Below, piece after piece: positions 1 through 10,810 of a stretch of DNA of 64,000 nucleotides. The position numbers and the translations under genes were made by a program. Source of the stretch: Neurospora tetraspora (Eukaryota; Ascomycota; Sordariomycetes; Sordariales; Sordariaceae); NCBI RefSeq assembly GCF_033439725.1, contig NW_026944383.1, positions 5,084,001-5,148,000 of the forward strand, read 5' to 3'. Below the pieces are notes generated by a model, which saw only the letters and a program-made list of their open reading frames with translations, was not told the DNA's origin and made no database searches. Numbering within the stretch: position 1 is the stretch's first letter; the number at the start of each line of letters is the position of its first letter.

Positions 1-516
1 GACGACAACCTTGCGCATCTGTCGTGTTCCTAAAACTCGGTAGTACTGGAGTAGGAAGGTGAGCTTGATTGCCGTCAAGGAGGCGTTGTAAAGGACGATG
101 GAGATGTAGAATGTCTGTTCTTGAAGTTAGCACACGATGACCAAGTCCCATAGCTGACTGTCTGAAGGCGTACCCTGAGATACTTTGGTAACTCGGTCCA
201 ATCGATCCTAGGATCGCCCATATGGTGACCAGCACCATAGATGGTGTCTAATAGCATGTTAGTACGATATGAGACTTTTGAGTCAGCCACAGAACATACT
301 TGAAGCCACCATAATACCACTGCCCATGGCAAACAAAAGAGCAATGATGGCGGCATAGTCGTCCATGCCGAATTGGCGAATCAGCACGACACGGGCATAT
401 GTTCGGAGGCCAACGGCCAACGTAGCGAAGCCCAGCACCACCGTCACGACCGTAATGGGCACATGGGTGCGTGTCTCCCACACCTTGTCTTCTACTGCTG
501 CGGTCGAGTTCGACAT
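1..516 (-). CDS. PTH11-like integral membrane receptor, 5' part (runs off left edge)
   Basis: Fungal rhodopsin-like (PTH11-type) seven-helix protein, a family of plasma-membrane GPCR-like receptors. I read exons at about 516..299, 248..177 and 125..1, with a GTATGT donor, a TACTAAC branch site before the first acceptor and GTGCTAAC before the second. The N-terminus carries a first helix followed by the family landmark RTYARVVLIRQFGMDDY. The second exon has the loop YGAGHHMGDPRIDW. The third has YISIVLYNASLTAIKLTFLL, a helix with the typical TAIKLTFL pattern. The remaining helices and the cytoplasmic tail lie outside the window. The ligand cannot be inferred. Family assignment is from these motifs; the second intron boundary is my best fit and could be a few bases off. 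Confidence 0.8.
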
Positions 517-1830
517 TGTGGCGGTTTACCTACACGGCAGTGTAGCCTGGAGAACGGGCTGATACCCACGAAAAGGGCTGCTGTTGAGACTCGAATTTGA
601 GCCGCGAGGACCGTGTCGGCGATGTTGAATATGCACTCAAGGAACGACGGACTCCATGGCAAAAGTAAAGAGCGGGCCAATCGTCTGGTATATGAAAGAA
701 ACAAGACCCGGGGCCGGAGTGTAGTCAAGACCGGCGCTACAACACGGACGCTTTGCGGCTTGTCTATCCAAACGGCTAGACTCTGGGAGGGGGGGTAGTC
801 CCGGATGGGACAATATGTAACGCTGAACTGTGTAGCCGATGCAGCATCTCTTTCAATCTCAGTCGCAGTTCCTGGCCCCTGGGTATAGTGCCAGTGCCAG
901 GTTTACCTTGTTAAACCTGGTTTGGCCTGGGAAGGGTAGCTTGGCATCTTCCCCGGATTTTCTTTCACCCTCTCTTCTCTGAGGGTCCTTGCCCCCCTTC
1001 CTGTCGCTTCGCATGTGTGGATGCACTCAGATATTGAACAAAGTTTTCCTGCTGTCCAGGAGCGTACCCATATGAGCCATGACGACGATGGGGCCGGTGG
1101 GGGGCCGGTGGGTGCGAGATGACGAATATCTCACAGTGGTAGTGGTTCCAGCTATAGTCGCCACCGCGTCTTGACCAGAATGGGTTGCATTGCTCGCGTT
1201 TCTCCAATCTCGATGCTGGTCTGGAGGGTCTGAAGTCTGAACCAGGAGAAGTTCGGTGGTCTTCACCCCATTTGGGAAGGCGGTCGTCGCCTGGCCTTTA
1301 TCCGAGCGCCCTCGTTGGCCAATGCCTGGTCACTGAGGCCCCGAGAAAACGACCGTCGGGTGTCATGGTATCTGCAGACTGCAGGTCCAGCCATGAGATG
1401 TATCATTGTGTGACCGTAGTACCGGTATGGGAATGTGTGGTATCAGAATTGCAACTTCTCAACATGCGGGCTGGAAGCGATGGATGGGTCGTGTTGGAGA
1501 AAGATGAGATGAACCTCGGGACATGGAAATCGAGGTGATGATTGACGAGAACGAAGGCGAGATGCAAACGACGGTCCGACGCGTTGACTCCTTGGGAAGA
1601 CGGTTCGACTTCAAAACCCGTCCGGTTCGTGTTGAAGCAGTCAGCAGCTTAGCTCAGAGATGGAAGCTTCTCTTGCGAGTGAGGGAGTCGAAGGATTGAG
1701 GAGTTCCATAATCAAGATGGAAATGAGAGATGCGCTGGCTGGACAGGAATGGCCAATGTCAATGCCAAAGAAGAGCAAGGAGGGCGAAGACGGTCCTTGG
1801 CAGGAACAAAAATGAAGAGTGTGCCAAGTG

Positions 1831-1865
<35 letters not shown>

Positions 1866-4292
1866 AAAAGTGTGAGAGAGGTGCTGCACAGGAACAACCT
1901 TAAGAGATGCCAAGATACGTTAGAATAGGCGTTTGGATAAGGCGAGTCCGTGCACACGGTTAAAGACGGAGCTAGGGACAAGTGGGGTTAGTGCAGAGGA
2001 GCCCCACTCGTGAACTGTTAATGTGCCCGTCTGTGCACCGGACGGGAAGGGTGGGGAATCTCTCGAACCTCTCCAGGCCAAAACACCAAAAGTCCCCCTG
2101 CATCACAGATGAGAACTCTCCACCGCGGGAGATCAGCTCTGAATCTTTCCATCTTTCGTCACGTCCTCCACAGACGAACATCTCACCGGGCTGAGCTACA
2201 GTACAGTGTTTACGCACATACTAGCCCTCCACGGCTTACAAGGTGACCTCTTCACCAGGTATAACAAGCCGCCTCTCGTTACGATGCACAACAAGTTTAG
2301 GTATCCACCACTGGCATACCTACGCCCTACAACAACCTACCATTCGCGATTCCAGTACCAAATTCTCGTCAGATCTGGACTCTTTGAACATCTTCCACCA
2401 TGATGTGCATTTCTCCACCGATGGTTAACGAGGATACTTACATGGTGCACAGACGAGCCATCTCTGGCTTTCTCAACCTGCACAACTTTACCGCCTTCCA
2501 GATCAATCAGTGTACTGTCGTATCGTCCCAAGATAACTCATTCTAGATTCGCCCTTCGTTTCCGCTCAGCGTCGCATAGCACACCCTCAAGCGCACTATG
2601 CCGAGGCATAGCCATCAGCAACGCCGGTGGCAGTGGCAGTACCCGCCTAGAGGTAGGGCAAGGTGGTAAGGTAACCAGATACCAAAAACCGAGAACCTAC
2701 TCTTTCTGTCATCACAGACGGCAAAGCAATATCGCTTGTCTAGCCGACGGTTCGCTTCAGACTGCTAGCAAAGTTCACTTCACTCTTCGCGGGTGGTATC
2801 ATGCAATAGCACCGGGCTTTATAGTGCTTACGTGTGCTGTAAAAACCCCCGTCCTCATTCACAACCTTTGAAGTACAGGGTCTACCCAGTCTATGAGGAT
2901 TTGGAGGCTCAACAAGCACGTCACCATCCAAGGACCTGGGAACTTCCAATGGGCTGGGTTTCCCGTGGGGGATGAAAGTCGACAAGATTGACAATACGAC
3001 AGGCGGCCCTTGAAACAATATGACAAAAGGGAAAATATGGACAAAAACGCAGGAGGGTCAGAGGCCGGTTTCGCTAGACAGCTCTCAATAGGGCTGGCTA
3101 GACGGCCCGTTCCAGCACACCATTACACTACAAAACTCCTTCTCACCCAGGATTTGAAGCCATGTCTACACCACTTCACCTCACCGACCTCTACGCGAAG
3201 TCAACAACATCAACATCACTTTGCCCATCGCGAGCTAATTTCCAAGTCCGGCACTCGTATCGAAACGCACGGCCGTCAAGCGTTACCTCTAACCAGGGTT
3301 CTCGAACTCCCCAAGAGCCGAGAGCCGAGTGACATGCCTTTCCCAGGGGCTTGCACCGGTCGGCCGTTGCCAATGCCCGGTACCATGTCACATATAACGG
3401 TTTTATGCGACGCCATTATCAGTAGCAGATATCCGAACTCTTCGACGCTGCAGAGTAACGGTTTAGGATTGTGTTTTATGTATAGACGGGGAGGTACGGT
3501 ACCTAGCATGTGAAAGAGGAAGGTGCTTTTTCGAAGCTGGACCTCTAAGAAGCGCTCGAATTGTAAGTCAGCCCGTCAAAACTGGGGCACATTCCGTCGC
3601 CTCTACTAAGGGACTCTGGAAGTTTGCCCAGAGGCTCAAAAGGGAAGTTCAGTTCTGATCTGTAGGTCATGGGAGAGATAATACTGGTGATTACAGGCAT
3701 TGACAATGATCGGTAATCACCGGATTGCATGGCACCAAGTCTCACAGGCTGACTGGCGAGACTGGTAACATGGAGGAAAAGGGAGACGGTAAACCCTAAC
3801 CCTGCGAGCTTTCTAACACCGAATCTCTCCCCCCTATTTTGCAATTCATCTCTTCGACAACAACTTGTTGCGAAGTCGTTGCTTTAACTATCATTCCAAT
3901 TTTATGATGCTTCCTCGAGAGTTAGCGCCACAACACACAACTCATACGCTGGAAGATGCATATAACCCTCACTCATCGATTGGACCCAAGAGCTGCAGTC
4001 AACGTGGCGCCTAAGTGGAATAGGCCTCTTAGCCGCCTGGATAAGTGGCTGAGTATGATCGCCTAAATCCTTCGAGGCCCAATGCGGGGCTCTCCGACCA
4101 AAAGGCTGCTGTCGTGTTACGAAGGCAACGATAGGACTTGCGGCCCAACAACGGAAGTCCAAGTCCTGGGGACAGAGCCTCATGATGTCTTCAAATGACT
4201 TCTAGTGTAAAGTTTATGTTCTGTGAACCCGCCTGTTCTCTTCGTTGCAACTGTAACAGTGATTGTACGCCCATCTAATGATTGATGATAAA
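517..4292. other. Gene-poor stretch between PTH11-like and CorA-like genes
   Basis: No convincing gene. Open frames of 60-170 codons occur on both strands but show no family motif, hydrophobic pattern or coherent splice structure. The stretch contains a 9-bp-stem hairpin at 897-920 (CCAGGTTTA with a 6-base loop), a long A homopolymer at 1831-1863 and a telomere-repeat-like AAACCCTAACCCT at 3791-3803. Confidence 0.6.
1831..1863 (+). repeat. A33 homopolymer
   Basis: An uninterrupted run of 33 A lies between two ordinary unique sequences. It could be the tail of an old retroposed sequence, but I see no recognisable body upstream and no flanking duplication. A simple slippage tract is equally possible. 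Confidence 0.9.
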
Positions 4293-6050
4293 ATGAATGC
4301 TCATTTCAAGATTAGGATACTTTCTCCCTGTGAGTTTCCATGGCTACCCACGATGGCAATTGTGGACATCCAGCTAACATAGTCGGACTTAGCAGAAAAG
4401 GGAGCAAGCTGGACGATTGAGGAAAGATACGTTGATTGTTCGACGTTGATTGACCTTGTACACCCAGAATTCGGTAGCCTACCGGATCAATGCTACATGT
4501 GAGTTCAACTACGGGCCGTAAACCAAGCAAACAAAGGTATGAACAGGTACTGATATACATACCTCAGATTCATGCACAAAGATGACTACCCACCCGTAAA
4601 CGGCGGGCGTGAAGCCCTTCTCGCAGCCTTCAACGTCCCCAGCTTCGTCGCCAGCAGAACCTGCTTCGAACTGAACGGCTACGCGGGATGCAGACCAGTA
4701 TTCGAAGAACCGCAGCAGAAAGATCCTTTTGGGGAGCAAGACGCTACCCCTACACTCACGACCTGCACAACATGGTTCCGCTATCTCGCAAAGATGGTCC
4801 GCAAGATTGACTCCTTCCAGGATAAGCACAAACCTCACGACAAGGAGCCCGAATATGTCCCTGAAGTGTCCAAAAAAGGATATGAGTGGTTCGAAATGAG
4901 CGTCTTCACCCGCTGGGACAGCCCCGGAAAATGTCGAGTCCTATGCATCGACACTCCACCCGATTTCCCGAACCGGCTCAAGGACGCACTACTGCTGAAG
5001 CTGAAGCAGAAGCCGGCAGGAGGGAGTCCAAGTCCAACTATGCTAGAGGCTGCCCAAGCAGACCCCTTTGCCCTCCACGCCGACCTCCTAGACATCATGA
5101 TCGTCTACTCAGACATCTCCGTCTGGCGCGTCCGCGATCCCATTCGGCTCTTCGAAAAGTCGCGGCTCAACGGGCACGATCTGTTCGAGCAGATCCACGA
5201 CCACGCAAGGCACGCGCATCACTCGTCCGAGGTGCTGGAGGCGGCTATTCAGACGGTCGAGCAGTTGGGCAGGTACCAGAGGGAGATTCATGAGAATATT
5301 GCACATGGGCAGCGCACGGGCAGCAGCCGATTGGGTCTGACTCTGACGTACAGAGCGCAGGCGAGGGAGTATACGCAGTTTCAGATTTCGCTGGTTACGA
5401 GTTTGAAGTTGAGGAGTGATTCGAGTTTGCAGAGGTTGAAGAATGAGGTTGGGTTGGTATGTATTACACCGTTCCCCATCATTTCCAAATTTACATGCTG
5501 GATGGTGGGGGAAGATTGATGGAAGAAGGGAGTGATGCTGATGAGAAACAAACAGGCGTACAACAATATCGCCAGACAAGATAACAGCGTCATGAAGTCA
5601 ATAGCGCTGTTGACCATGATCTTTCTCCCTGCCACCTTCATCTCGGTACGTCCCGCCTCTCTGCAGTCTTGACCGAAAATTCCACTTCTTCGAGGACCGA
5701 TCGCTCCTTCCTCACTTGTACTTGACTGCTAATCACCAGAGACACGGCAGGCACTCTTCAGCACCACCTTCTTCACCTTTGGCGACAACGGCAACTGGGA
5801 AGTCTCTGACGAGCTGTGGATCTACTTTGTCACGACAGTACCAGCGACCATTGCCATCGTGGTGTTTTGGCGCGTATGGCTTGACTATGGTGATGTTATC
5901 TACAAGTGGTTCAAACGACTGGTGGGTAGAGCGTGGAACAGGGCTACAGGGTCCGTATCAAGGACGAGGACAAGGACTGGAAATGGGATTGAGACGGACT
6001 TGGAGGATAAGATTGATACAGCCAGGGTTCGGACGGGGGTTACGGTGTAG
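4293..6050 (+). CDS. CorA-like metal ion transporter family protein
   Basis: Two-helix CorA-like membrane protein, a fungal relative of Mg2+ channels. Exons 4293..4329, 4393..4498, 4568..5456, 5556..5645 and 5751..6050 join to 1422 nt (473 aa). The soluble N-terminal part includes TCFELNGYAGC and TWFRYLAKMV, typical of this fungal group. A helical region precedes helix 1 (IALLTMIFLPATFIS), and helix 2 is IYFVTTVPATIAIVVFWRVW, followed by a basic tail. After helix 1 the sequence reads FSTTFFTF, so the canonical GMN selectivity motif of bacterial CorA is absent, as is usual for these fungal proteins; transport activity is therefore an inference. The first two small exons rest on GTGAGT donors, nearby branch sites and phase, and are less certain than the rest. 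The next internal methionine is at 4572. Confidence 0.82.
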
Positions 6051-6515
6051 AAACATGGGCATTTCTGGTATCTTTCATGTATTGTACCAGTCTTCATCTG
6101 CGTCTTTATTCCAATCTGGTCTGTTCCTTCCGATTACTATTCCCATCGCCCCTTCCCATCCTGCCATCCCATCTTGCCATCCTCCCCACAACAACACCCG
6201 TCTTCCCAGCGGCTGGACCTTCCCTAGGACCATATAAGCTCCAAGTTCAGGACCTTCCAGCACCTCCAGTAGCTTAAGTGGTAGTGCTGGGGCAGAAAAT
6301 GCGTGGTATTTTCGTAGGTCTGCAGCTGGTCTCGAGTTCGATCCGGGGCTTGGGCGGCTGAGCTTTTTGCTTTTTACTTTTCTGTTCGGGTTTCGTTTCT
6401 CCTGCAATCTTGTCTCCGTCTTTACATCAATCTTGTCTGCTCTTTCCTATCACCCCTTCCCATTGTCCCTTCCCACTTTTTCCCATCCTCCATCAACCCC
6501 AACCAACCAACCCCC
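6051..6515. other. Intergenic, with a tRNA-like element
   Basis: Region between the convergent CorA-like gene and the hypothetical gene at 6516. It holds pyrimidine-rich unique sequence and the tRNA-like Pol III box pair described separately at 6263-6367. No protein gene is visible. Confidence 0.6.
6263..6367 (+). repeat. tRNA-like Pol III unit (tRNA pseudogene or SINE-type)
   Basis: An A-box-like TAGCTTAAGTGG at 6270-6281 is followed by a B-box GTTCGATCC at 6336-6344 and a T5 run at 6363-6367, the order and spacing of a Pol III tRNA gene. The A-to-B distance is 66 nt, about 20 more than in an intronless tRNA. A possible anticodon stem (6292-6296 with 6319-6323) pairs perfectly, and the acceptor stem pairs at about five of seven positions, but the T stem pairs poorly. 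It is therefore a decayed intron-containing tRNA or a tRNA-derived SINE head rather than a working tRNA. Confidence 0.3.
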
Positions 6516-7568
6516 TCACGACAACCACCCCTCAACATCCCCCCTCAACTCCTCCAACGCCTCCTTAATCAACTCATACCTCGACACCCCCGCCGCCACC
6601 TCCTGCCAGTCCCCTGCGTCCAAGTGCTCCGTGGTTCCATTCCACACCGTCGTCTTCATCTCCTCCCCCACCGGTTTTCTCCCCTTTACTTTCGTCCCCT
6701 TGTCATTTCCATCCCCTTCGACAATTCCAGGTTTAGCATCCTCATCCTCAAACCCACACATCCACATAACCTGCCTCACCCACCCCTCATTAACCGTCAC
6801 GCCCCTAGTAACCACCACCTTCCTCTCTCTTCGGGTAACATTATACATCATAATAACGCTATAATCCACCGGCTTCTTCTTCATCTCCCTTTCCGTCCCC
6901 GCCCCCGTCCCCTCTCCCGTCTCATCCTCATACCTATGATACTCCCCATCCGACTTCCCGTCCCAACCCCTTTCCCGAGAAAGCCGTCCAAATTCCAACG
7001 GTAACTGCACAAAACTCTGCACCGCAACTAAAATCACCTGTTTATACCGGCTTAGCCCGCCCATTCGAATAGCGGGAAGCGAGTTGAGTACGTTTCCATA
7101 AAAGGCAATCCGGTTGTGTGCCCCGGTGAGAGCGATGGCGAGGTTGTAGGGTTGCTTACCGACGCCTGAGACGCGGCTGGAGGTGGTGGGGACGGCGGGG
7201 TTGGAGGAGGGGTTGGGGGAGTGGTGGAGGCCTGTGAGAATCCTGAGGCTGGGTTTGGATCTTGGATAATGTCCTTGAGGTTGGTGAGGTTGTTGGCCTG
7301 GGCATGGGACACGGATGGAGTGGAAGAAATTCTTGAGGACGCTGATTTGATTTCGGTTGATGGTGGTTAGGATAATGAGGGACGCCCCTTGGTCGAGGTA
7401 CTTGCATTTGGACTTGGGTTGGTGGGAGATACTCCTATGGATGATATCGGGGTGGGAAAGGGGGGGGAGGGCGTTGACTAGGGTTTGGATGATGGATGGA
7501 TCGGGGGGAGGGACAATGGTTTCGGTGTTGCGAAGTTGGGAGAGGGAGTGGGGGAAGGAGCTGGGCAT
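6516..7568 (-). CDS. Hypothetical protein
   Basis: Unbroken frame of 350 codons with no family I recognise. The N-terminal part (PSIIQTLVNALPPLSH, then a basic SISHQPKSKCKYL) and the C-terminal half (RMGGLSRYKQVILVAVQSF; then KPVDYSVIMMYNVTRRERKV) read like globular protein. The middle, about residues 87-140, is Pro/Ser rich. There a second frame (7312-7052) is also open and equally Pro-rich, so an intron or alternative frame near 7150-7300 cannot be excluded. The charged stretch around residue 215 (repeated Glu, Asp, Gly, Thr) is probably disordered. No signal peptide is visible. The gene converges on the CorA-like gene. Function unknown. Confidence 0.5.
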   Translation of the reverse strand: MPSSFPHSLSQLRNTETIVPPPDPSIIQTLVNALPPLSHPDIIHRSISHQPKSKCKYLDQGASLIILTTINRNQISVLKNFFHSIRVPCPGQQPHQPQGHYPRSKPSLRILTGLHHSPNPSSNPAVPTTSSRVSGVGKQPYNLAIALTGAHNRIAFYGNVLNSLPAIRMGGLSRYKQVILVAVQSFVQLPLEFGRLSRERGWDGKSDGEYHRYEDETGEGTGAGTEREMKKKPVDYSVIMMYNVTRRERKVVVTRGVTVNEGWVRQVMWMCGFEDEDAKPGIVEGDGNDKGTKVKGRKPVGEEMKTTVWNGTTEHLDAGDWQEVAAGVSRYELIKEALEELRGDVEGWLS

Positions 7569-8098
7569 GTTGGATAGGTTGGATGAGTTTTCTTTGTGAA
7601 TTCAAGATAGTTGGCGAAGAAGGTAGGATGAGGTGTAGTGAGGGAATGAGATTGAACGACGAAGCTGGTGTCAATTACTGTAAGTTTTATACCAAGGACA
7701 CGTTAGGAATGATGGATGCCACTTCTTTGGTTGCGTGCCCATGAATCACCTCTTTCCACTACCCAGACGCTATGCATTAGTAAATCGTTCGAACAATATC
7801 ACAGCCAAGTTGTAAGTAAGTCCCAGTTATAAGTAGCTTATCGGGCCGGAGCAAAAAGCTGGCTAGGAGTTTAAGTCGTGTTGCACATGAAGCGACCGTG
7901 TTACATGGGGTTCTATCTTTCAAATCTGGTTGGGAGGCCAGCAAAAGATATCAGTGGCGCATCAAGTCATCGGAACAGGAACGCCAGCAAACATCAAATG
8001 GATGAACCTCATGATATGAGGACATTGGGATGATTCAGCTCGAAAGGAGTGATTTCCAACGACTTCCACCCGTGATTAACCACCAACCCACCACCTCC
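7569..8098. other. Intergenic
   Basis: Sequence between the start of the hypothetical gene at 7568 and the 3' end of the SOD-like gene. I see no gene, repeat or clear regulatory motif. Confidence 0.6.
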
Positions 8099-8894
8099 TC
8101 ACCCAACCTTCTGCAACGTAGCACACGCAATCCTCGCCGAACTAGCATCATGGAAAACAATCCCCCTATTCCCAATATACCCCAAGTTAATGACATTAAG
8201 CGCCGAGTAAGGGTCGTTGAAGCTGCATTTTTTTTTGTTGACCGATCAGCAACCAAACACCAGACACCAGACACCAGACATCAGAAAATACCAGATCTCG
8301 AAAATACTGTTCTCCCCAAGAAGAAAAAAAAAAAAAGCAGGAATATTTCACTCACCTCTTCTGCACAGAAGGTCCCGTCACAGTCCCATACTTCCCCGAA
8401 AGATCGCCGACCTCACAAGTCTGCGGCGCCGCGCTGTTGCAGGGCGGACTGTCGCCGCGCAGGTAGGAGTCCAGATGGCCGGCTGTGTCGGCGCAGTTAC
8501 CGTCGGAGGGGACGGGGCGGAGGTGGACGTGGTACTCTGGATGATCGGTAGGGTTAGTAACTAGCAACTCGATCCATAATAACGAATAACGGCCAGGTTG
8601 GAGGGCTTTCAGAGAGGTTGTGAGAAAAAAGAAAAAAAAGCACGTACTAAACGGCCCCTGATCCACCGGAAGCCCCGTCACGTCAATGGTGTAGTTGACA
8701 CCAACGGTATTTGCGACGGCGGTTACGAAGCCCTTGACTGTAGGAGAGTCGAACTTTGCAACCCACACTTCGCCGATGACGGGGTTGTTACGGACCGGAC
8801 GAGCATCTCCTAGCTTGCCTGTCGTGTTGTTGCTTGACTGGCTGACTGCGAGAGTGGCAGTGGCCAGGAGGCCGAGGAGAGAAATGAGGTGCAT
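8099..8894 (-). CDS. Secreted Cu-only superoxide dismutase-like protein
   Basis: Extracellular SOD5-like protein that would convert superoxide to peroxide at the cell surface. Exons 8894..8648, 8536..8356 and 8222..8099 join to 552 nt (183 aa). Residues 1-18 form a signal peptide (MHLISLLGLLATATLAVS). The core has YHVHLRPVPSDGNC, AGHLDSYLRGDSPPC, CEVGDLSGKYG and IGNRGIVFHDASSARIACA. The HVH pair, the His of GHLD and the His of VFHD match the four copper ligands of this family. The zinc-binding loop of cytosolic Cu/Zn SOD is missing, as in fungal SOD4/5/6-type proteins. Unlike many relatives it ends just after the last strand (CATLQKVG), with no Ser/Thr-rich tail or GPI signal, so it is probably released. 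Intron 2 contains a short ACCAGAC tandem repeat. Confidence 0.85.
8258..8285 (+). repeat. Short tandem repeat, ACCAGAC unit
   Basis: About four copies of a 7-base ACCAGAC-type unit lie inside the second intron of the SOD-like gene. Likely a slippage microsatellite. Confidence 0.75.
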
Positions 8895-9670
8895 GGTCTG
8901 ATGTCCAGCGTTGGAGTCGACTAACGGCGGTATCTGGGTTTGAAGTTGAGGTTTTGGGATGGTGAGCAGCCGGGGAGCGGCGGTTATGTGTTGCTTTATA
9001 GACATTCTCAGATATGCACGAAGCTGAGGCCCGGTAAAAAAAATCAAGCTTTTCCAGGAGCCGGTGCAGGAAGACGCGTCTCAATGCAATTTAAATTTTG
9101 GGGTCCGATACGGATCACAATCACATCCAGAGCACCTGCAAGATAGAATGGTGATAGTCCGGACATGCTGCCGGGTGATCTGGATAAGTTCGCAGTCCGG
9201 CAGTGCCAAGCCACGGCTTGATCCCGCAGCACACTCAACGGGTCGTTTGTGCATTTGAGGTACAGATGGCGCGAGAAATTGACATGCACGATAGAATGAA
9301 AGCAAGGGGCCGTAATCCCTTCTATATCACCGACATTCTCGGGATTGCTGTTCCGGCTCCGGCCTTACTGAGGCGGACTTGAATTGGTGAAAGCGATAGG
9401 CAGACAGACAGACCATAGAAAAACAAGCGGATGATTCTGATGGAGATTCGCCAGTAAACGGACAATGGGTATCGTACTAGAGGATTAAGATGATATTTTG
9501 AGCCATACAAAGGGCCATTGTAGGAAATACTACAAGTCCCAACCGCCTTGAATAACACACCGGCCCCGTATATGTCCGTACAAAGCAAATACAATCCGTC
9601 TCTCTGCACATCTGACAAAACAGCGTCCGTTGCCTCACAACACAGACATGGCTACAGTATGCCCCCTTGC
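8895..9670. other. Intergenic, upstream of SOD-like gene
   Basis: Holds the SOD-like promoter and the 3' flank of the next gene. No coding sequence or repeat found. Confidence 0.6.
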
Positions 9671-10810
9671 TCAACGAGGTGTTGGAAGTTCACTGGCCGA
9701 TGACCGGACGGGTAACTCAACGGCATTGTTGACATCAAAGGCCGTAGTCGTGTCGCTGGCACTGAAGTTGCTTATCTCCGTATGTCTGTTCTTCTTATCG
9801 GCATCATCTTGGTGATCCAGTATCGACTTGCTAACAGGATAAGGAAGGGGACCTAGTGGTGGCGGTGAAGGCGGCATCGGATGCCACATTGGGCTTTGCA
9901 TGCTCGCATGTGGCATACGGTCCGAAGTCGATACGGATGACGGTGGGATAACTTGGGCTGGGGCGTCCGAGCGTAGAGGTTGCGAATCCGGAGCCTTCAG
10001 TGCTGGTGTATTCGGGGCCGGAGCGGTAGAGCTTGGAGCATCTGAGCCTGGACCGCTCGTATGCTGAGGTTGCGAACGTCTTCGGCACCAAAGAAACAAA
10101 GATGCTATAATCGCACATATGACCACTGTGATGCATACGGCGATTATCACAACGGCCGTCGTTGAGATGGTCGAGTTGGAAGCAGCAGGGACTGAAGAAG
10201 AAGACGGAGAAGCAGAAGCAGTGGTCTTTGCAGAGGTCGCTGCCGATGTCCCGTTAGCCGTTCGGGTGCCAGTCGTGCCAGTCGTCAACTTATCGGTTGA
10301 CTGGTAAACCATGCGAACACCGTAGCCGTGAAAAGCATCAGGACTTTTGAGTGTCACGTGCTCCGTAATTGTCTTCCCGTTTGGCGATTTCGTAACATCG
10401 GTGGTGAAACCTGCCGCCGGTGCCTCCCATCTGCAATTATAGTTACTCAATGATGAGGCGAGTTGCGTAGGTTCTACGACGCACTGAAGTGCGACATCTC
10501 CGCGCTGTGGGCAACAGGTTACCGTCGTGATCGTAGAAACTCCGCCGTTGTCATGGCATGCGCTGGTGTAGCCCTCCGGGCAGATCAGACCAGGTGAGAA
10601 GAAAGCGGTCTCGGCGGGAGACCAACCACTCGGAAGGCAGCTCGTATGTTGATCCATGAGATAGACATCGTCCGACTGGACGCCGTAGCAGTCATCCGGC
10701 AGGTCGAACTTGGTCGTCAGTGGGACACGAGGGAAAGAGGTGACCACCAATTTGGCGAGAGGAGTAACCGCTGTTGGCACCATTGTTGGCACTAATGTTT
10801 GAGGAGGCAT
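9671..10810 (-). CDS. Single-pass membrane protein with Cys-containing extracellular domain
   Basis: Intronless frame of 379 codons. Residues 1-170 form a domain with six or more cysteines, including SGWSPAETAFFSPGLICPEG and CHDNGGVSTITTVTCCPQ, a pattern seen in many uncharacterised filamentous-fungal surface proteins. A Ser/Thr/Ala-rich stretch (about 175-218) follows, then one hydrophobic helix at about 219-241 (VVIIAVCITVVICAIIASLF), a basic stop-transfer WCRRR and a Pro/Ser-rich cytoplasmic tail. The order resembles WSC/Mid2-type wall sensors, but I see no WSC domain and no cleavable signal peptide at the N-terminus. A surface-sensor role is a guess from architecture. Confidence 0.75.
   Translation of the reverse strand: MPPQTLVPTMVPTAVTPLAKLVVTSFPRVPLTTKFDLPDDCYGVQSDDVYLMDQHTSCLPSGWSPAETAFFSPGLICPEGYTSACHDNGGVSTITTVTCCPQRGDVALQCVVEPTQLASSLSNYNCRWEAPAAGFTTDVTKSPNGKTITEHVTLKSPDAFHGYGVRMVYQSTDKLTTGTTGTRTANGTSAATSAKTTASASPSSSSVPAASNSTISTTAVVIIAVCITVVICAIIASLFLWCRRRSQPQHTSGPGSDAPSSTAPAPNTPALKAPDSQPLRSDAPAQVIPPSSVSTSDRMPHASMQSPMWHPMPPSPPPLGPLPYPVSKSILDHQDDADKKNRHTEISNFSASDTTTAFDVNNAVELPVRSSASELPTPR

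Noticed and set aside
1185-1538. 117-codon plus-strand frame
   Set aside because: No motif, no neighbour supporting it, competing frames on the other strand.
3010-3513. 167-codon plus-strand frame
   Set aside because: No recognisable domain, and codon usage unlike neighbouring genes.
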